Source: Lewinella sp050633125
GTDB lineage: Bacteria > Bacteroidota > Bacteroidia > Chitinophagales > Saprospiraceae
Reading direction: 5' to 3'
Length of the DNA stretch: 64,000 bases
Assembly: GCF_050633125.1 (NCBI RefSeq)
Contig: NZ_JBOEFX010000081.1
Span: 1 to 64,000, forward strand
The notes under the pieces are model-generated. The model was given only the letters and a program-made list of their open reading frames with translations, had not been told where the DNA came from and ran no database searches. The stretch's first letter is position 1; each line of letters starts with the position of its first letter. Below, piece by piece: positions 46,532 to 55,037 of the stretch. A program made the position numbers and the translations under genes.

Positions 46532-48100
46532 TTAGTTGAAGAATCCTGGGAATTTGATACTGAAGACAACAATTGCAACAAAGAACAAGAGTAATATCGC
46601 AATTTTACGCCAAGGAAGTTCTTCCATACTCCAATCAGTTGTACTCGTTTCTTCTCCTTTTCCTGGTAATAAATAGCTGAATAACAGTGCACTTCCTAAG
46701 GTAACAACGGCCCCTACGGCATTCCACCAGAACCAAAAGATAGAGGGTACAAATAGCCATAAATAAACATTGACTGCAACGCCTAATAAAAGACCTACGT
46801 TAGCTGCTTTACCGTGAATTTTCTTTATGCCTACCGCCGCAACAAAGGTGGCAAGAATCGGTCCGTAAAACAGTGACCCGACTTTGTTGATCGCCTCAAT
46901 TACCGTCTCTGCTATATCTCCTGTGAAAAAGGCGAAGCCGATACAAAGAACACCCCAGAAGAGCACGGTATACTTTGAGTAACGCATGTACTCCTTGTCA
47001 CTGAGGTCTTTCTTTGAGGCAAAAAAGTCTTCTACAGAAGCTGCACTCAGTGAATTAACCGCAGAGCTTAAAGAAGACATCGCTGCTGAAAAGATAGCGA
47101 CCATCAAAATACCAATGACGCCGTGCGGGAGAAAATCCCTGATGAAGACAGGGATCATTAAATCAGGCTTATTACTTGGTATTTCCTGGGCAAATTCAGG
47201 GTTGAGCACCACCAAAGTTCCAATTACCAAACCCATAATACAATAGACAAGCGTGATAGGGAATCGCAAAAGCCCGTTCCATAACAAGGTTTTCTTTAGC
47301 GTCGGTAAGTTTGGCGCTGAGAACAATCGTTGCACCTGGCTTTGGTCTGTTCCGTAATAAGAAGCATACAAGAAAAAACCACCCAAAAGCATTGGCCAGA
47401 AGCCAAACTCTTCTCCTTTTTGAAAGCCTAGTTTATCAAAGTTGACAACCTCTAGGCGAGCTGGGTCTACTTGCTGTAAAAAAGCATCCCATCCACCTAC
47501 GGCCTGCAAACCAAAAAACAGACAAATAACCATTCCTGCAAATAGTATCACCATCTGAATGACATCACCATAAACAACGGCCTTCATCCCTCCTTGTAGT
47601 GAGTAGACTAGTGTAACAATACCAATAAGCAAAATTGTCATCCACATGGGGATGGCCATAACACTGGTAAGAATAAGCGCAATGGCATAAATCATGACAC
47701 TGGTACCAAAGGCCCGACTGATCTGAAACACGCCACTCAATAACAGTCGAGTAGACCTGCCGAATCGTTTTTCCAAATAGGCATAAACACTAACAACACC
47801 AGATGTATACAAAGTAGGAACGAGAAATACCATAAGGAATATCATCGCCAGGGGGACCGCAAATTCATAGGTAAGCCAAGTCATCCCACCTCCTTCTTTC
47901 AAGCCTACAAAAGCAGGTGCCGAAACAAAGCTAATGGCTGACAACTGCGTCGCAAGCGTGCTGATAGATAGTGAGAACCAGCCAAATTGTTTTCCACCAA
48001 GGAAGTAGTCTTTACTGTTCTGGTTATTGCGGAACATCCGCCCAAGCAACAGTAAGCCTACTAGGTAAATGGCAATGATTACTAAGTCTAATGTATTCAT
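46532..48100 (-). CDS. Sodium:solute symporter (SSS family)
   Basis: The 522-residue protein has about 13 membrane helices. The family signatures are the SKDYFLGGKQFGWFSLSIST loop after helix 1, ATQLSAISFVSAPAFVG, a central SYYGTDQSQVQRLFSAPN segment and AIFSAAMSSLSSAVNSLSAAS, a sodium-site region rich in serine. It is encoded 62 bases after the GH63 hydrolase and 25 before glycerate kinase. The inferred cargo is a glycosylglycerate or a related compatible solute, taken up with sodium. The cargo is inferred from context only, since SSS sequence does not specify it. Confidence 0.9.
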   Translation of the reverse strand: MNTLDLVIIAIYLVGLLLLGRMFRNNQNSKDYFLGGKQFGWFSLSISTLATQLSAISFVSAPAFVGLKEGGGMTWLTYEFAVPLAMIFLMVFLVPTLYTSGVVSVYAYLEKRFGRSTRLLLSGVFQISRAFGTSVMIYAIALILTSVMAIPMWMTILLIGIVTLVYSLQGGMKAVVYGDVIQMVILFAGMVICLFFGLQAVGGWDAFLQQVDPARLEVVNFDKLGFQKGEEFGFWPMLLGGFFLYASYYGTDQSQVQRLFSAPNLPTLKKTLLWNGLLRFPITLVYCIMGLVIGTLVVLNPEFAQEIPSNKPDLMIPVFIRDFLPHGVIGILMVAIFSAAMSSLSSAVNSLSAASVEDFFASKKDLSDKEYMRYSKYTVLFWGVLCIGFAFFTGDIAETVIEAINKVGSLFYGPILATFVAAVGIKKIHGKAANVGLLLGVAVNVYLWLFVPSIFWFWWNAVGAVVTLGSALLFSYLLPGKGEETSTTDWSMEELPWRKIAILLLFFVAIVVFSIKFPGFFN

Positions 48101-48162
48101 GGTATTTCTAATAAGGTGAAAATAAGTTTAAATCTAACTGGCTATTACTGACAAAGAGAAGA

Positions 48163-49479
48163 TTATTGATCCTTATGTAGTAAATCTAGGACACAAGCGG
48201 AAGTCCAGGAAAACTGGCCGCCGCCATATCCTTTGTCAAGTTGAGCAGCTACGGATTTCTGTGCTTCAAAGTATTCGTAAAAACCCTGTTTTGTGATCAA
48301 CTCAAGGAAGTCTTCTTTTACAATTTTCGCTGTAGCGGAAAAACCATAATGCTGTAATCCCTCATAGATCAGCCAATTCATCTGTGGCCAAATTGGTCCG
48401 CGCCAATAGCGTTTCGAGTCAAACAAAGGATCATCTACATCGAAACTAGGGCACAGGTAGTAACCTCTGTTATGCAAATCATTCAAATAATCATTGAGCT
48501 TATCAGCTTGATCCTTGGTTGCGATTTCCGCAGATAGTGCTGTCAGGCCGCCAATTTCTTTGTACTCAATCTGGGCCTCTTTGCGAAGATCGTAGCAAGT
48601 AAAAGTAGCAAGGTTTTCATTCCATAGTTTCTCTCTGAAGCTTTTAACAGACTGTGCCTGCCATTCCTTCAGTTCTCCCGTGTCTAGCCCCAACCGCTCC
48701 CCTATCCGAATAAGACTTTGGTTGGATTGAATTAAAACCGCATTGGTGAGCGTATCCTGAAGAAGTACTGGACTTTCTTCAAAAATACCTTCCCCATCAT
48801 ATTGGTGCCTTTTCCCCAACTCAAGCATGTATACGAAACGGTCGTACTGGTCGCTGGTGGGTCTTTCTTTTTTGTCTGCAAGCTTTGTATCCTGGCGGGT
48901 ATACGCCGGCAAGGTCGATTTGTCGATCTGAATACGAGCATTAGACTCATCCCAAAGCGGACTATTATCGCGTCCTGTTTCCCAAGGGTGATATAAAAAA
49001 GCCAGGCCTTCTCTTTTCGGATCGCGATAAGTGTAAAAGAACCGATGAGAATGAACCACTTTGGGGAAAATAGCTTTCACAAAAGCTAAAAACGCCCCAT
49101 CATTTGGAAATTTGGCCAAGAGCTTCTCTAAAATAAAGCCATGCACCGGAGGCTGAGTAATCCCGGATGTTTTGGGCTTTTGCTGTGCTCCGGGGTTAAC
49201 GGTGGTGTTCCAAAAATCATGGTTTGGGAAATAGCTGGTCTCTGTTTCGCTATGAAAAATAATATGAGGAATCATCCCATTTTCCCATTGCCCAGAGAAT
49301 AGCGAATTCAACTCGCGGATCGCCCACTTTGGCTCGAAATACGCGTGCCCTAAACAAGTGAAACCTGAATCCCAATTCCACTGGAAAGGATAGAGCTTGT
49401 TGGTGGGAACCGTAAATCCGTCCCGCCAATTCAACCTTAGTATTTGTTCCGCTTCTTCGGCTAAATCTTGATAAAGCAT
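48163..49479 (-). CDS. GH63-type glucosylglycerate/mannosylglycerate hydrolase
   Basis: The 438-residue protein is a single-domain (alpha/alpha)6 glycoside hydrolase of the small GH63 branch. It has PFQWNWDSGF, FSGQWENGMIPHIIF, KTSGITQPPVHG, HPWETGRDNSPLWDE and YWRGPIWPQMNWLI. From memory these blocks match the glucosylglycerate hydrolase of Mycolicibacterium hassiacum, whose catalytic aspartate and glutamate would correspond to D171 (GRDNS) and E402 (FYEYFE). It hydrolyses glucosyl- or mannosylglycerate to hexose plus D-glycerate. No signal peptide is seen, so it is cytoplasmic. It is first in an operon with a symporter and glycerate kinase, which supports this substrate over trehalose. Confidence 0.82.
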   Translation of the reverse strand: MLYQDLAEEAEQILRLNWRDGFTVPTNKLYPFQWNWDSGFTCLGHAYFEPKWAIRELNSLFSGQWENGMIPHIIFHSETETSYFPNHDFWNTTVNPGAQQKPKTSGITQPPVHGFILEKLLAKFPNDGAFLAFVKAIFPKVVHSHRFFYTYRDPKREGLAFLYHPWETGRDNSPLWDESNARIQIDKSTLPAYTRQDTKLADKKERPTSDQYDRFVYMLELGKRHQYDGEGIFEESPVLLQDTLTNAVLIQSNQSLIRIGERLGLDTGELKEWQAQSVKSFREKLWNENLATFTCYDLRKEAQIEYKEIGGLTALSAEIATKDQADKLNDYLNDLHNRGYYLCPSFDVDDPLFDSKRYWRGPIWPQMNWLIYEGLQHYGFSATAKIVKEDFLELITKQGFYEYFEAQKSVAAQLDKGYGGGQFSWTSACVLDLLHKDQ

Positions 49480-49586
49480 CTAACAATAGTTTGTAATTAG
49501 AAAAGTGATTCAGTTAATCATTTCTCCAAATAAAATTTCACCCAACGCGCCCTCGACACTCTTGAATACCGAGGCAAATTGATATG

Positions 49587-49594
49587 CAAAATTA
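49587..49594 (-). promoter_or_regulatory. Candidate -7 element for the glycosylglycerate operon
   Basis: TAATTTTG on the minus strand matches TAnnTTTG, about 108 bases upstream of the hydrolase ATG. It lies in the divergent region shared with the AraC gene. An imperfect palindrome (arms actgt and acagt, 49611-49622) close by is a possible operator. Confidence 0.35.
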
Positions 49595-49694
49595 TATTAG
49601 CCAATCGACTACTGTAAACAGTCAACTATCTTCTTTTAACACTATTCTATACTTTTTTACTAGATCTAGCCACCAAGTTGTTATTATTGTATCT

Positions 49695-50552
49695 ATGAAA
49701 CCAGGATATGAAAAAATAATTGAACCAGCAGAGCAATCCTTCACTGCTAGGATGGTAAATAGAGATAGCCGCCCCTTGTTAAGCCAAGCTTGGCATTATC
49801 ATCCAGAGATAGAAATTTGTTACACACTAAAGAGTAACGGAAGAAGGTTTGTTGGTAATCAGATCGACGACTACCAGAAAGGAGACCTTGTGTTATTGGG
49901 GTCTAACCTGCCACATGGATTCACAACAGAGCACAAGTGTAGCCAGATTGTCTTGCAGATGATGCCTAATTTTATGGGGGATGCCTTTTTCCTAAAACCA
50001 GAATTAAGACATATCCATTCTCTTTTCGAACGAGCAAAGCAAGGAATCGCTTTTTCTGACAAAGTAAAGCCTAAAGCCTTGCGGCTAATGCGAAAAATAT
50101 TGGCAGAGAAAGGCCTATCCAAGTTCATGTACCTATTGGAGTTGTTACAATTACTAGCAGTGTGCCAGCAATATGAAACGATCTGTCCTAAAACCTATGC
50201 TTTGGAGTTCAATGAAACACAGTTGGGGAGAATAAAAATTGTCTACGATCACATTATGCAGCACTATACCAAGGTGGTAAACATCAAGGAAGTAGCTGAT
50301 AAATTAAACATCTCGGAAGCTGCATTCTATAAATTCATTAAAAAACAAACACAGAAAACTTATACTCAGATCATTAACGAGTTTCGGATCAACTACGCCG
50401 GTAGGTTATTAATGGACACGGAGAAATCGGTAGGAGAAATATGCCACGAATGTGGTTTCAACAACGTGTCCTATTTCAATCGAAAATTCAAACAATTGAT
50501 GCAACGGACGCCAGAGAATTTCCGACAGCAATACGCTAATACTGCCAGTTAA
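49695..50552 (+). CDS. AraC family transcriptional regulator
   Basis: The start at MKPGYEKIIEPAEQSF gives 285 residues; an in-frame ATG at 49584 would lie in the divergent promoter and is less likely. An N-terminal cupin-like sensor domain has HYHPEIEICYTLKSNGRRFVG and GDLVLLGSNLPHGF. The C-terminal double helix-turn-helix (about 185-280) has VNIKEVADKLNISEAAFYKFIKK and SVGEICHECGFNNVSYFNRKFK. It is transcribed away from the GH63-symporter-glycerate kinase operon and is its likely activator. Its stop overlaps that of the convergent BrkB gene by 3 bases. Confidence 0.9.
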   Translation: MKPGYEKIIEPAEQSFTARMVNRDSRPLLSQAWHYHPEIEICYTLKSNGRRFVGNQIDDYQKGDLVLLGSNLPHGFTTEHKCSQIVLQMMPNFMGDAFFLKPELRHIHSLFERAKQGIAFSDKVKPKALRLMRKILAEKGLSKFMYLLELLQLLAVCQQYETICPKTYALEFNETQLGRIKIVYDHIMQHYTKVVNIKEVADKLNISEAAFYKFIKKQTQKTYTQIINEFRINYAGRLLMDTEKSVGEICHECGFNNVSYFNRKFKQLMQRTPENFRQQYANTAS

Positions 50553-51544
50553 TCATCTTGCTGAGCTTTCAAATCCCGGTTTACAGCAATCGCTGCATTT
50601 AATTCAAAACCGATCAATAAGATCAAAGAGTTGAGCTGTATCCACAACATGATAATAATAAAAGTACCAATAGAGCCGTAAAACTTGTGGTAAGTGTCGT
50701 AGCGGTTGAATTCATCAATGTAGAAGGAAAAGGCCAGCGAAGACAGGATACAAAGCACCGTAGCCAAGGTCGTTCCCGGAGAAAAAATGGCCATCCGACG
50801 ATGAGTTGCCGAACCATAACGATACAAAACGGCAATTCCAAAATAGAAAACCATCAAGATCGAAAGCCAACGCAGTAAGCCAATAGCAAACTCACCAACC
50901 TGCGTAAGATGTACAACTTCACTGATCCAGGTAATAAAAAGACTACCTAAAATAATGAAAATGACAGAAAATATCAGCAAAAAACCGACTAAACCTGTCA
51001 GCATAATAGCAACAGCTCGCTTGCGAAGGCCTCCCCGCTGTTTGAAGGTGTCGCGGTAGGATTTTTCAAAACTCCGCATCATCGCCAGCATCCCATTTGA
51101 AGAAAAATAGATGGCTAATACGAAACCAAAAGACAACAATCCAATTCGAGGCGTATCGGTGATTTCATGAATAAAATCAAACACGAGGCTTCCGGCTTGC
51201 CCTGGCATAACCCGGGTAATCTCTTGTTCAAGCACATAATTAAAGTTGGCCAACTCTGGAACCACCCCGGAGAGAAAGTCCAGTAAAAAAGGGACCAGCG
51301 TAAAAAGGGTTAGTAAAGAGGGGAAAAGCGAGAGAAAAAAGCTGTAGGCAATACTGTTTGCTCGGGTAAACAGGTCAAACCTGCGAATCTCATTAAATAC
51401 AAAAACAACTACATCATAAATCGGCACACGAAAAAAACCCGGCAACGAAGTCCGTTTCGACCAATCCAAAACTTGTTTGACGATTGGCAAATTGTAAACC
51501 CAATCTTGTATCTCCTTAGGAGTAGGCCACTTAAACTTCTTCAA
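50549..51544 (-). CDS. YihY/BrkB family membrane protein
   Basis: The 331-residue protein has about six membrane helices and the family core RRFDLFTRANSIAYSFFLSLFPSLLTLFT, then GLLSFGFVLAIYFSSNGMLAMMRSFEKSY and SPGTTLATVLCILSSLAFSFYID. It was once annotated as ribonuclease BN, which is wrong for this family; the role in the inner membrane is not settled. The gene overlaps the upstream thioesterase gene by 14 bases and probably belongs to the copA operon. Confidence 0.88.
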   Translation of the reverse strand: MKKFKWPTPKEIQDWVYNLPIVKQVLDWSKRTSLPGFFRVPIYDVVVFVFNEIRRFDLFTRANSIAYSFFLSLFPSLLTLFTLVPFLLDFLSGVVPELANFNYVLEQEITRVMPGQAGSLVFDFIHEITDTPRIGLLSFGFVLAIYFSSNGMLAMMRSFEKSYRDTFKQRGGLRKRAVAIMLTGLVGFLLIFSVIFIILGSLFITWISEVVHLTQVGEFAIGLLRWLSILMVFYFGIAVLYRYGSATHRRMAIFSPGTTLATVLCILSSLAFSFYIDEFNRYDTYHKFYGSIGTFIIIMLWIQLNSLILLIGFELNAAIAVNRDLKAQQDD

Positions 51545-51947
51545 AGTAAGGCTTCAATTTTTCCAGCAAATAGGATGGTGTTTCAATCGACTTATTGGTC
51601 TTGGCATCAATAAAACAAAGCTTTACCGAGCCGCCATTCACCAATTTACCCTTTTCATTAAACAACTCCATGTGAAAGGTGATGGTTTTCTGCGGAAGGT
51701 GCCGCAAAGTCGACCGAATCGTAATTAGCTCATCATAAAGCGCTGGGCGGACGTAGCGACACTGCAAAGTCATTACCGGCATTAGCACATTATGCTCCTC
51801 CTCCATGGCCCGGTAGCTCAACCCCAAGGAACGGATCATCTCCGCTCTCCCTATTTCGTAATACTGGGCATAATTCCCGTAGTAGAGATACCCCATCTGA
51901 TCGGTTTCACCGTAGCGTACGCGCTTAGTACATTCGTGTGTTAGCAT
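51531..51947 (-). CDS. Acyl-CoA thioesterase, hotdog fold (YbgC/4-hydroxybenzoyl-CoA type)
   Basis: The 138-residue protein has the hotdog signature VRYGETDQMGYLYYGNYAQYYEIGRAEMIRSLG with the catalytic aspartate in ETDQMG. It then has CRYVRPALYDELITIRSTL and ITFHMELFNEKGKLVNGG. It hydrolyses short or aromatic acyl-CoA thioesters in the cytoplasm; the substrate cannot be told. It begins 21 bases after the copper ATPase stop and overlaps the BrkB gene by 14 bases. Confidence 0.9.
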   Translation of the reverse strand: MLTHECTKRVRYGETDQMGYLYYGNYAQYYEIGRAEMIRSLGLSYRAMEEEHNVLMPVMTLQCRYVRPALYDELITIRSTLRHLPQKTITFHMELFNEKGKLVNGGSVKLCFIDAKTNKSIETPSYLLEKLKPYFEEV

Positions 51948-51968
51948 TTGACAAAACTAGCATTTTGT

Positions 51969-54074
51969 CTACACTTTTTTGTATTTCAGGCGGATTGAAT
52001 TGCCGATAACCACTACATCAGAGAAGGCCATAAACAAAGCACCCCACATCGGATTGAGGAAACCCATTGCCGCAATAGGAATGGCTACAATGTTATAAGC
52101 AAAAGCCCAAAAGAGGTTTTGCCGTATCGTTTGTACCGTTTTTTCAGCGATCCCGAATGCCTCTGGTAGCACATCAATACGCCCTTTCAGCAGGATAACT
52201 TTGGCCGACTGAATAGCTACCTGAGATGCACTACTCAAGGATATTCCCAGGTCAGCTTGTGCAAGTGCAGGCGCGTCATTGATCCCGTCACCGACCATTG
52301 CCGTAGGGTGTTTTTCGCTGATGTTTTTTATGATAGATAATTTTTCAGCAGGAAGTTTCTCAGCGTGATATTCTTTTACACCAATCTTTTCGGCCAGTAT
52401 TTGGGTTTTGTCCGCTCTATCTCCGCTAAGGATGAAAGAATTCCGCCCTTGGCCTTCAAGAGCCTGGATGGCTTCGCTCACTCCTTTTTTCAAATCATCC
52501 CCTAATTTGAATATTGCCAGGACTTCCCTTTCTCGCAACAAGAAAATGTCCCCGTCACAATCCGCATCATTTTCCAAGAGGCGTTTGGAGCCTAGCCGAT
52601 AACGGATGCCCGTTTCATCAACGGCGGTCATACCTATACCTCTTTCTTCTTCTACTGTTAGTGCTGGTAAAGTTTCTGCTCGGGGCATACCTTCCAGTGC
52701 TTCCCGTAAAGAAACAGCAATGGGGTGGCTTGAATATTGCTCCATCGCCCAAACCAGGCTATTGGCTTTTTTCATTTCTCCGGTTGGGTATTCGGCTTTT
52801 TCTACCCGAAACTTCCCAGTGGTTAAAGTACCTGTTTTGTCAAAAACAATGTTTTTGATGGTTGCCAACTGTTCTACGGTACGGCCGCCCTTAATCAGCA
52901 CCCCTAGTTTTGCTAATCGCCCTACGCCTACCATCACGGCGGTAGGTGTTGCGAGGCCCATTGCGCATGGACAGGAAATAACGAGTACCGCGATGGCATT
53001 GAGCAATGCCTGGGTTGCGGTAAGCCCAAAAGCAAAATGCCCGAGCAAAAAAGTGAGCAGAGATATACCAACTACTGCGGGAACAAATATTGCACTGATT
53101 TTATCTGCTAATTGTTGAATCGGGGGCTTATCCTGCTGGGCTGTTTTTACCAATTCTACCATTTGCTCCAGCACCGTGTTTTTTCCGCTGGCAGTTACCT
53201 TCATTTGTAGGTTTCCTTTGAGGAGTAGGCTGCCGCCAATCAATTCAGAGGACAATTCCTTTGCCGCAGGCATACTTTCGCCGGTAAGCATACTTTCGTC
53301 AACCAAGCCTTCTCCTTGAAGGAGCGTTCCATCTGCGGGAATTCGATCCCCTTCATTAATTTGAAGGAGCATTCCTATTTGCAATTCCTTCTGAGGAATC
53401 TCCACCAACTGCCCAGAAGGAAGAATTCTGCGTGCGGAGGTAGCCTGCAACTGTGTGAGTTCACCAATAGCCGACGTCGTTTGGGCCACTGCTCGTTTCT
53501 CCAACCAATTGCCCAATAGTACCAAGGTTATGATTGTAGCAACGGTTTCAAAGAAGTAATAATCTGGGTTTTGTAAAACAAGTCCAAATATGCTGTATAC
53601 AAAGGCTGCGGTACTACCTAAAAAGATCAAGACATCCATATTGGGTACTCCGCCACGTAGGCTACTCAATGCACTACTACCAAAGTGTACTACTCCGATA
53701 ACGAAAGGAGGAAGCGTAAGGCCAAGCTGCACCCAAGGGTTCATCAACCATGCGGGCGCCCAGCCCACCATCATCAGTAAATGTCCTAATAATAACGGCA
53801 GCGTAAACAGAGCACTAACGAGTAGCTTCTTTTCAAAGGTCCAAAAAACAGGCTGTGGTTCTTCTTCTAAAACAGTATAGCCTAGTTTTTCAATCCCCGA
53901 CTTGATCTTATCAAGGCCTAAGTCTCCATTGCCAGACGCAAAACGGACTTCTTTGGTTTGAAAGTTTACAAAAACGTCTTCCAGGCCCTTGCGTTCAAGG
54001 TATCGAGAGATGCTCATGGCGCAATTATTGCAGTCCATGCCATCTACTTTAAGTTCTATTAATTCTTTTCCCAT
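51969..54074 (-). CDS. copA: Heavy-metal P1B-type ATPase, probable copper exporter
   Basis: The 701-residue inner-membrane pump has one N-terminal HMA domain with metal ligands C15 and C18 (GMDCNNCAMS). It has the transmembrane CPC site (C368, C370 in VISCPCAMGLATP), phosphorylated D412 (DKTGTLTTG), the HP motif SSHPIAV and the hinge GDGINDAPALAQADLG. Helix 7 has the YN pair typical of Cu+ pumps. Helix 8 reads MAFSDVVVIGNS where classical Cu+ pumps have MxxSS, so the metal assignment is a little less certain. It is first of three genes with the thioesterase and BrkB genes. Confidence 0.9.
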   Translation of the reverse strand: MGKELIELKVDGMDCNNCAMSISRYLERKGLEDVFVNFQTKEVRFASGNGDLGLDKIKSGIEKLGYTVLEEEPQPVFWTFEKKLLVSALFTLPLLLGHLLMMVGWAPAWLMNPWVQLGLTLPPFVIGVVHFGSSALSSLRGGVPNMDVLIFLGSTAAFVYSIFGLVLQNPDYYFFETVATIITLVLLGNWLEKRAVAQTTSAIGELTQLQATSARRILPSGQLVEIPQKELQIGMLLQINEGDRIPADGTLLQGEGLVDESMLTGESMPAAKELSSELIGGSLLLKGNLQMKVTASGKNTVLEQMVELVKTAQQDKPPIQQLADKISAIFVPAVVGISLLTFLLGHFAFGLTATQALLNAIAVLVISCPCAMGLATPTAVMVGVGRLAKLGVLIKGGRTVEQLATIKNIVFDKTGTLTTGKFRVEKAEYPTGEMKKANSLVWAMEQYSSHPIAVSLREALEGMPRAETLPALTVEEERGIGMTAVDETGIRYRLGSKRLLENDADCDGDIFLLREREVLAIFKLGDDLKKGVSEAIQALEGQGRNSFILSGDRADKTQILAEKIGVKEYHAEKLPAEKLSIIKNISEKHPTAMVGDGINDAPALAQADLGISLSSASQVAIQSAKVILLKGRIDVLPEAFGIAEKTVQTIRQNLFWAFAYNIVAIPIAAMGFLNPMWGALFMAFSDVVVIGNSIRLKYKKV

Positions 54075-54184
54075 GGTATATTGGTGAACATCTTTAAATT
54101 AGCGGTAGTTTTATAAGGAAGTGCCCTTTGCTGCAAAGATGTGGCGAAAAAGCATGCAACTCAATTTCATAAATCAATTATAAT

Positions 54185-54982
54185 ATGAGAACATTCATTC
54201 TTTTAGCCTTTTTAGCCACCTTTTCCTTAGCCTGTGGTGGTGGAACGGAAACAACAGATTCTGCAACCGAAGAAATGGAAGCACCTGCTGTCGTTGAAAC
54301 GAAAGTCACGATCAGCCCTATGCCTGCTTCTCCAGATTTTCCGGATGCTGCAATTACAAGCATGAGCTATCAATCAGGAAAGTTTTCCTTCGGCATTGAT
54401 GGTGGAGAAAGCGGTTACACTTTAGGTAATCAAACCAGTGATGCTGCACAAAAAATGTGTGCAAACTCTGCACAAGGTCAGCACATTCACCTGATTCTTG
54501 ACAATGAACCCTACGCTGCTAAATATGAGGCTGATTTCGACTACGAGATCGCTGATGGAAACCACTACCTACTAGCCTTCCTGAGTCGTTCGTACCATGA
54601 AAGCATCAAGCATGCTACTGCTGCCAAGGTTGCGGTAATCAGTGTAAATGGCCAAAGTATTTCTGGTGAAAAAGAGGTTACAGAACCTATGCTGTTTTAC
54701 AGTCGCCCCAAAGGCACATACACAGGAAAGGATACCGAAAACTTGATGCTCGATTTTTACCTGGCCAACGTTACCCTTGGTGACGATTACAAGGTTAAAG
54801 CAGAAGTTGGTGGAGAAACTTTCATGATCGACACCTGGCAACCGTACTTCCTCAAGGGGCTGCCTATGGGCGAGCATACCGTAACATTGACGCTCGTTGA
54901 TGCGGAAGGTAAGACCGTTGATACACCACTGAATCCTGTAAGCCGTACTATTACGCTGGCAGAAGATAAAGCCGAAGGATAA
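54185..54982 (+). CDS. Conserved Bacteroidota lipoprotein of unknown function
   Basis: The 265-residue protein has a lipoprotein leader (C17 in FSLACGGG) and an acidic linker. The body has two halves: a region with ISMPMPASPDF-like sequence, FSFGIDGGESGYTLGNQTSD and GQHIHLILDNEPYAAKYEADFDY, then GNHYLLAFLSRSYHESIKHA. A beta domain follows with ENLMLDFYLANVTLGDDYKV and a GEHTVTLTLVDAEGK strand. Similar proteins are sometimes labelled phosphopeptide-binding, but I see no motif supporting that. It is probably attached to the outer membrane facing the periplasm. Confidence 0.65.
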   Translation: MRTFILLAFLATFSLACGGGTETTDSATEEMEAPAVVETKVTISPMPASPDFPDAAITSMSYQSGKFSFGIDGGESGYTLGNQTSDAAQKMCANSAQGQHIHLILDNEPYAAKYEADFDYEIADGNHYLLAFLSRSYHESIKHATAAKVAVISVNGQSISGEKEVTEPMLFYSRPKGTYTGKDTENLMLDFYLANVTLGDDYKVKAEVGGETFMIDTWQPYFLKGLPMGEHTVTLTLVDAEGKTVDTPLNPVSRTITLAEDKAEG

Positions 54983-55037
54983 ATTAACTGTGCTCCTGGC
55001 TTTTAGCTTTTTTCAACTAAAAGCCAGGAGTCCTTTC

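Noticed and set aside
46507..46692. 62-residue N-terminal extension of glycerate kinase
   Set aside because: It overlaps the end of the symporter gene in another frame and has no family support; MKILLAPDKFKGS is the normal glycerate kinase start.
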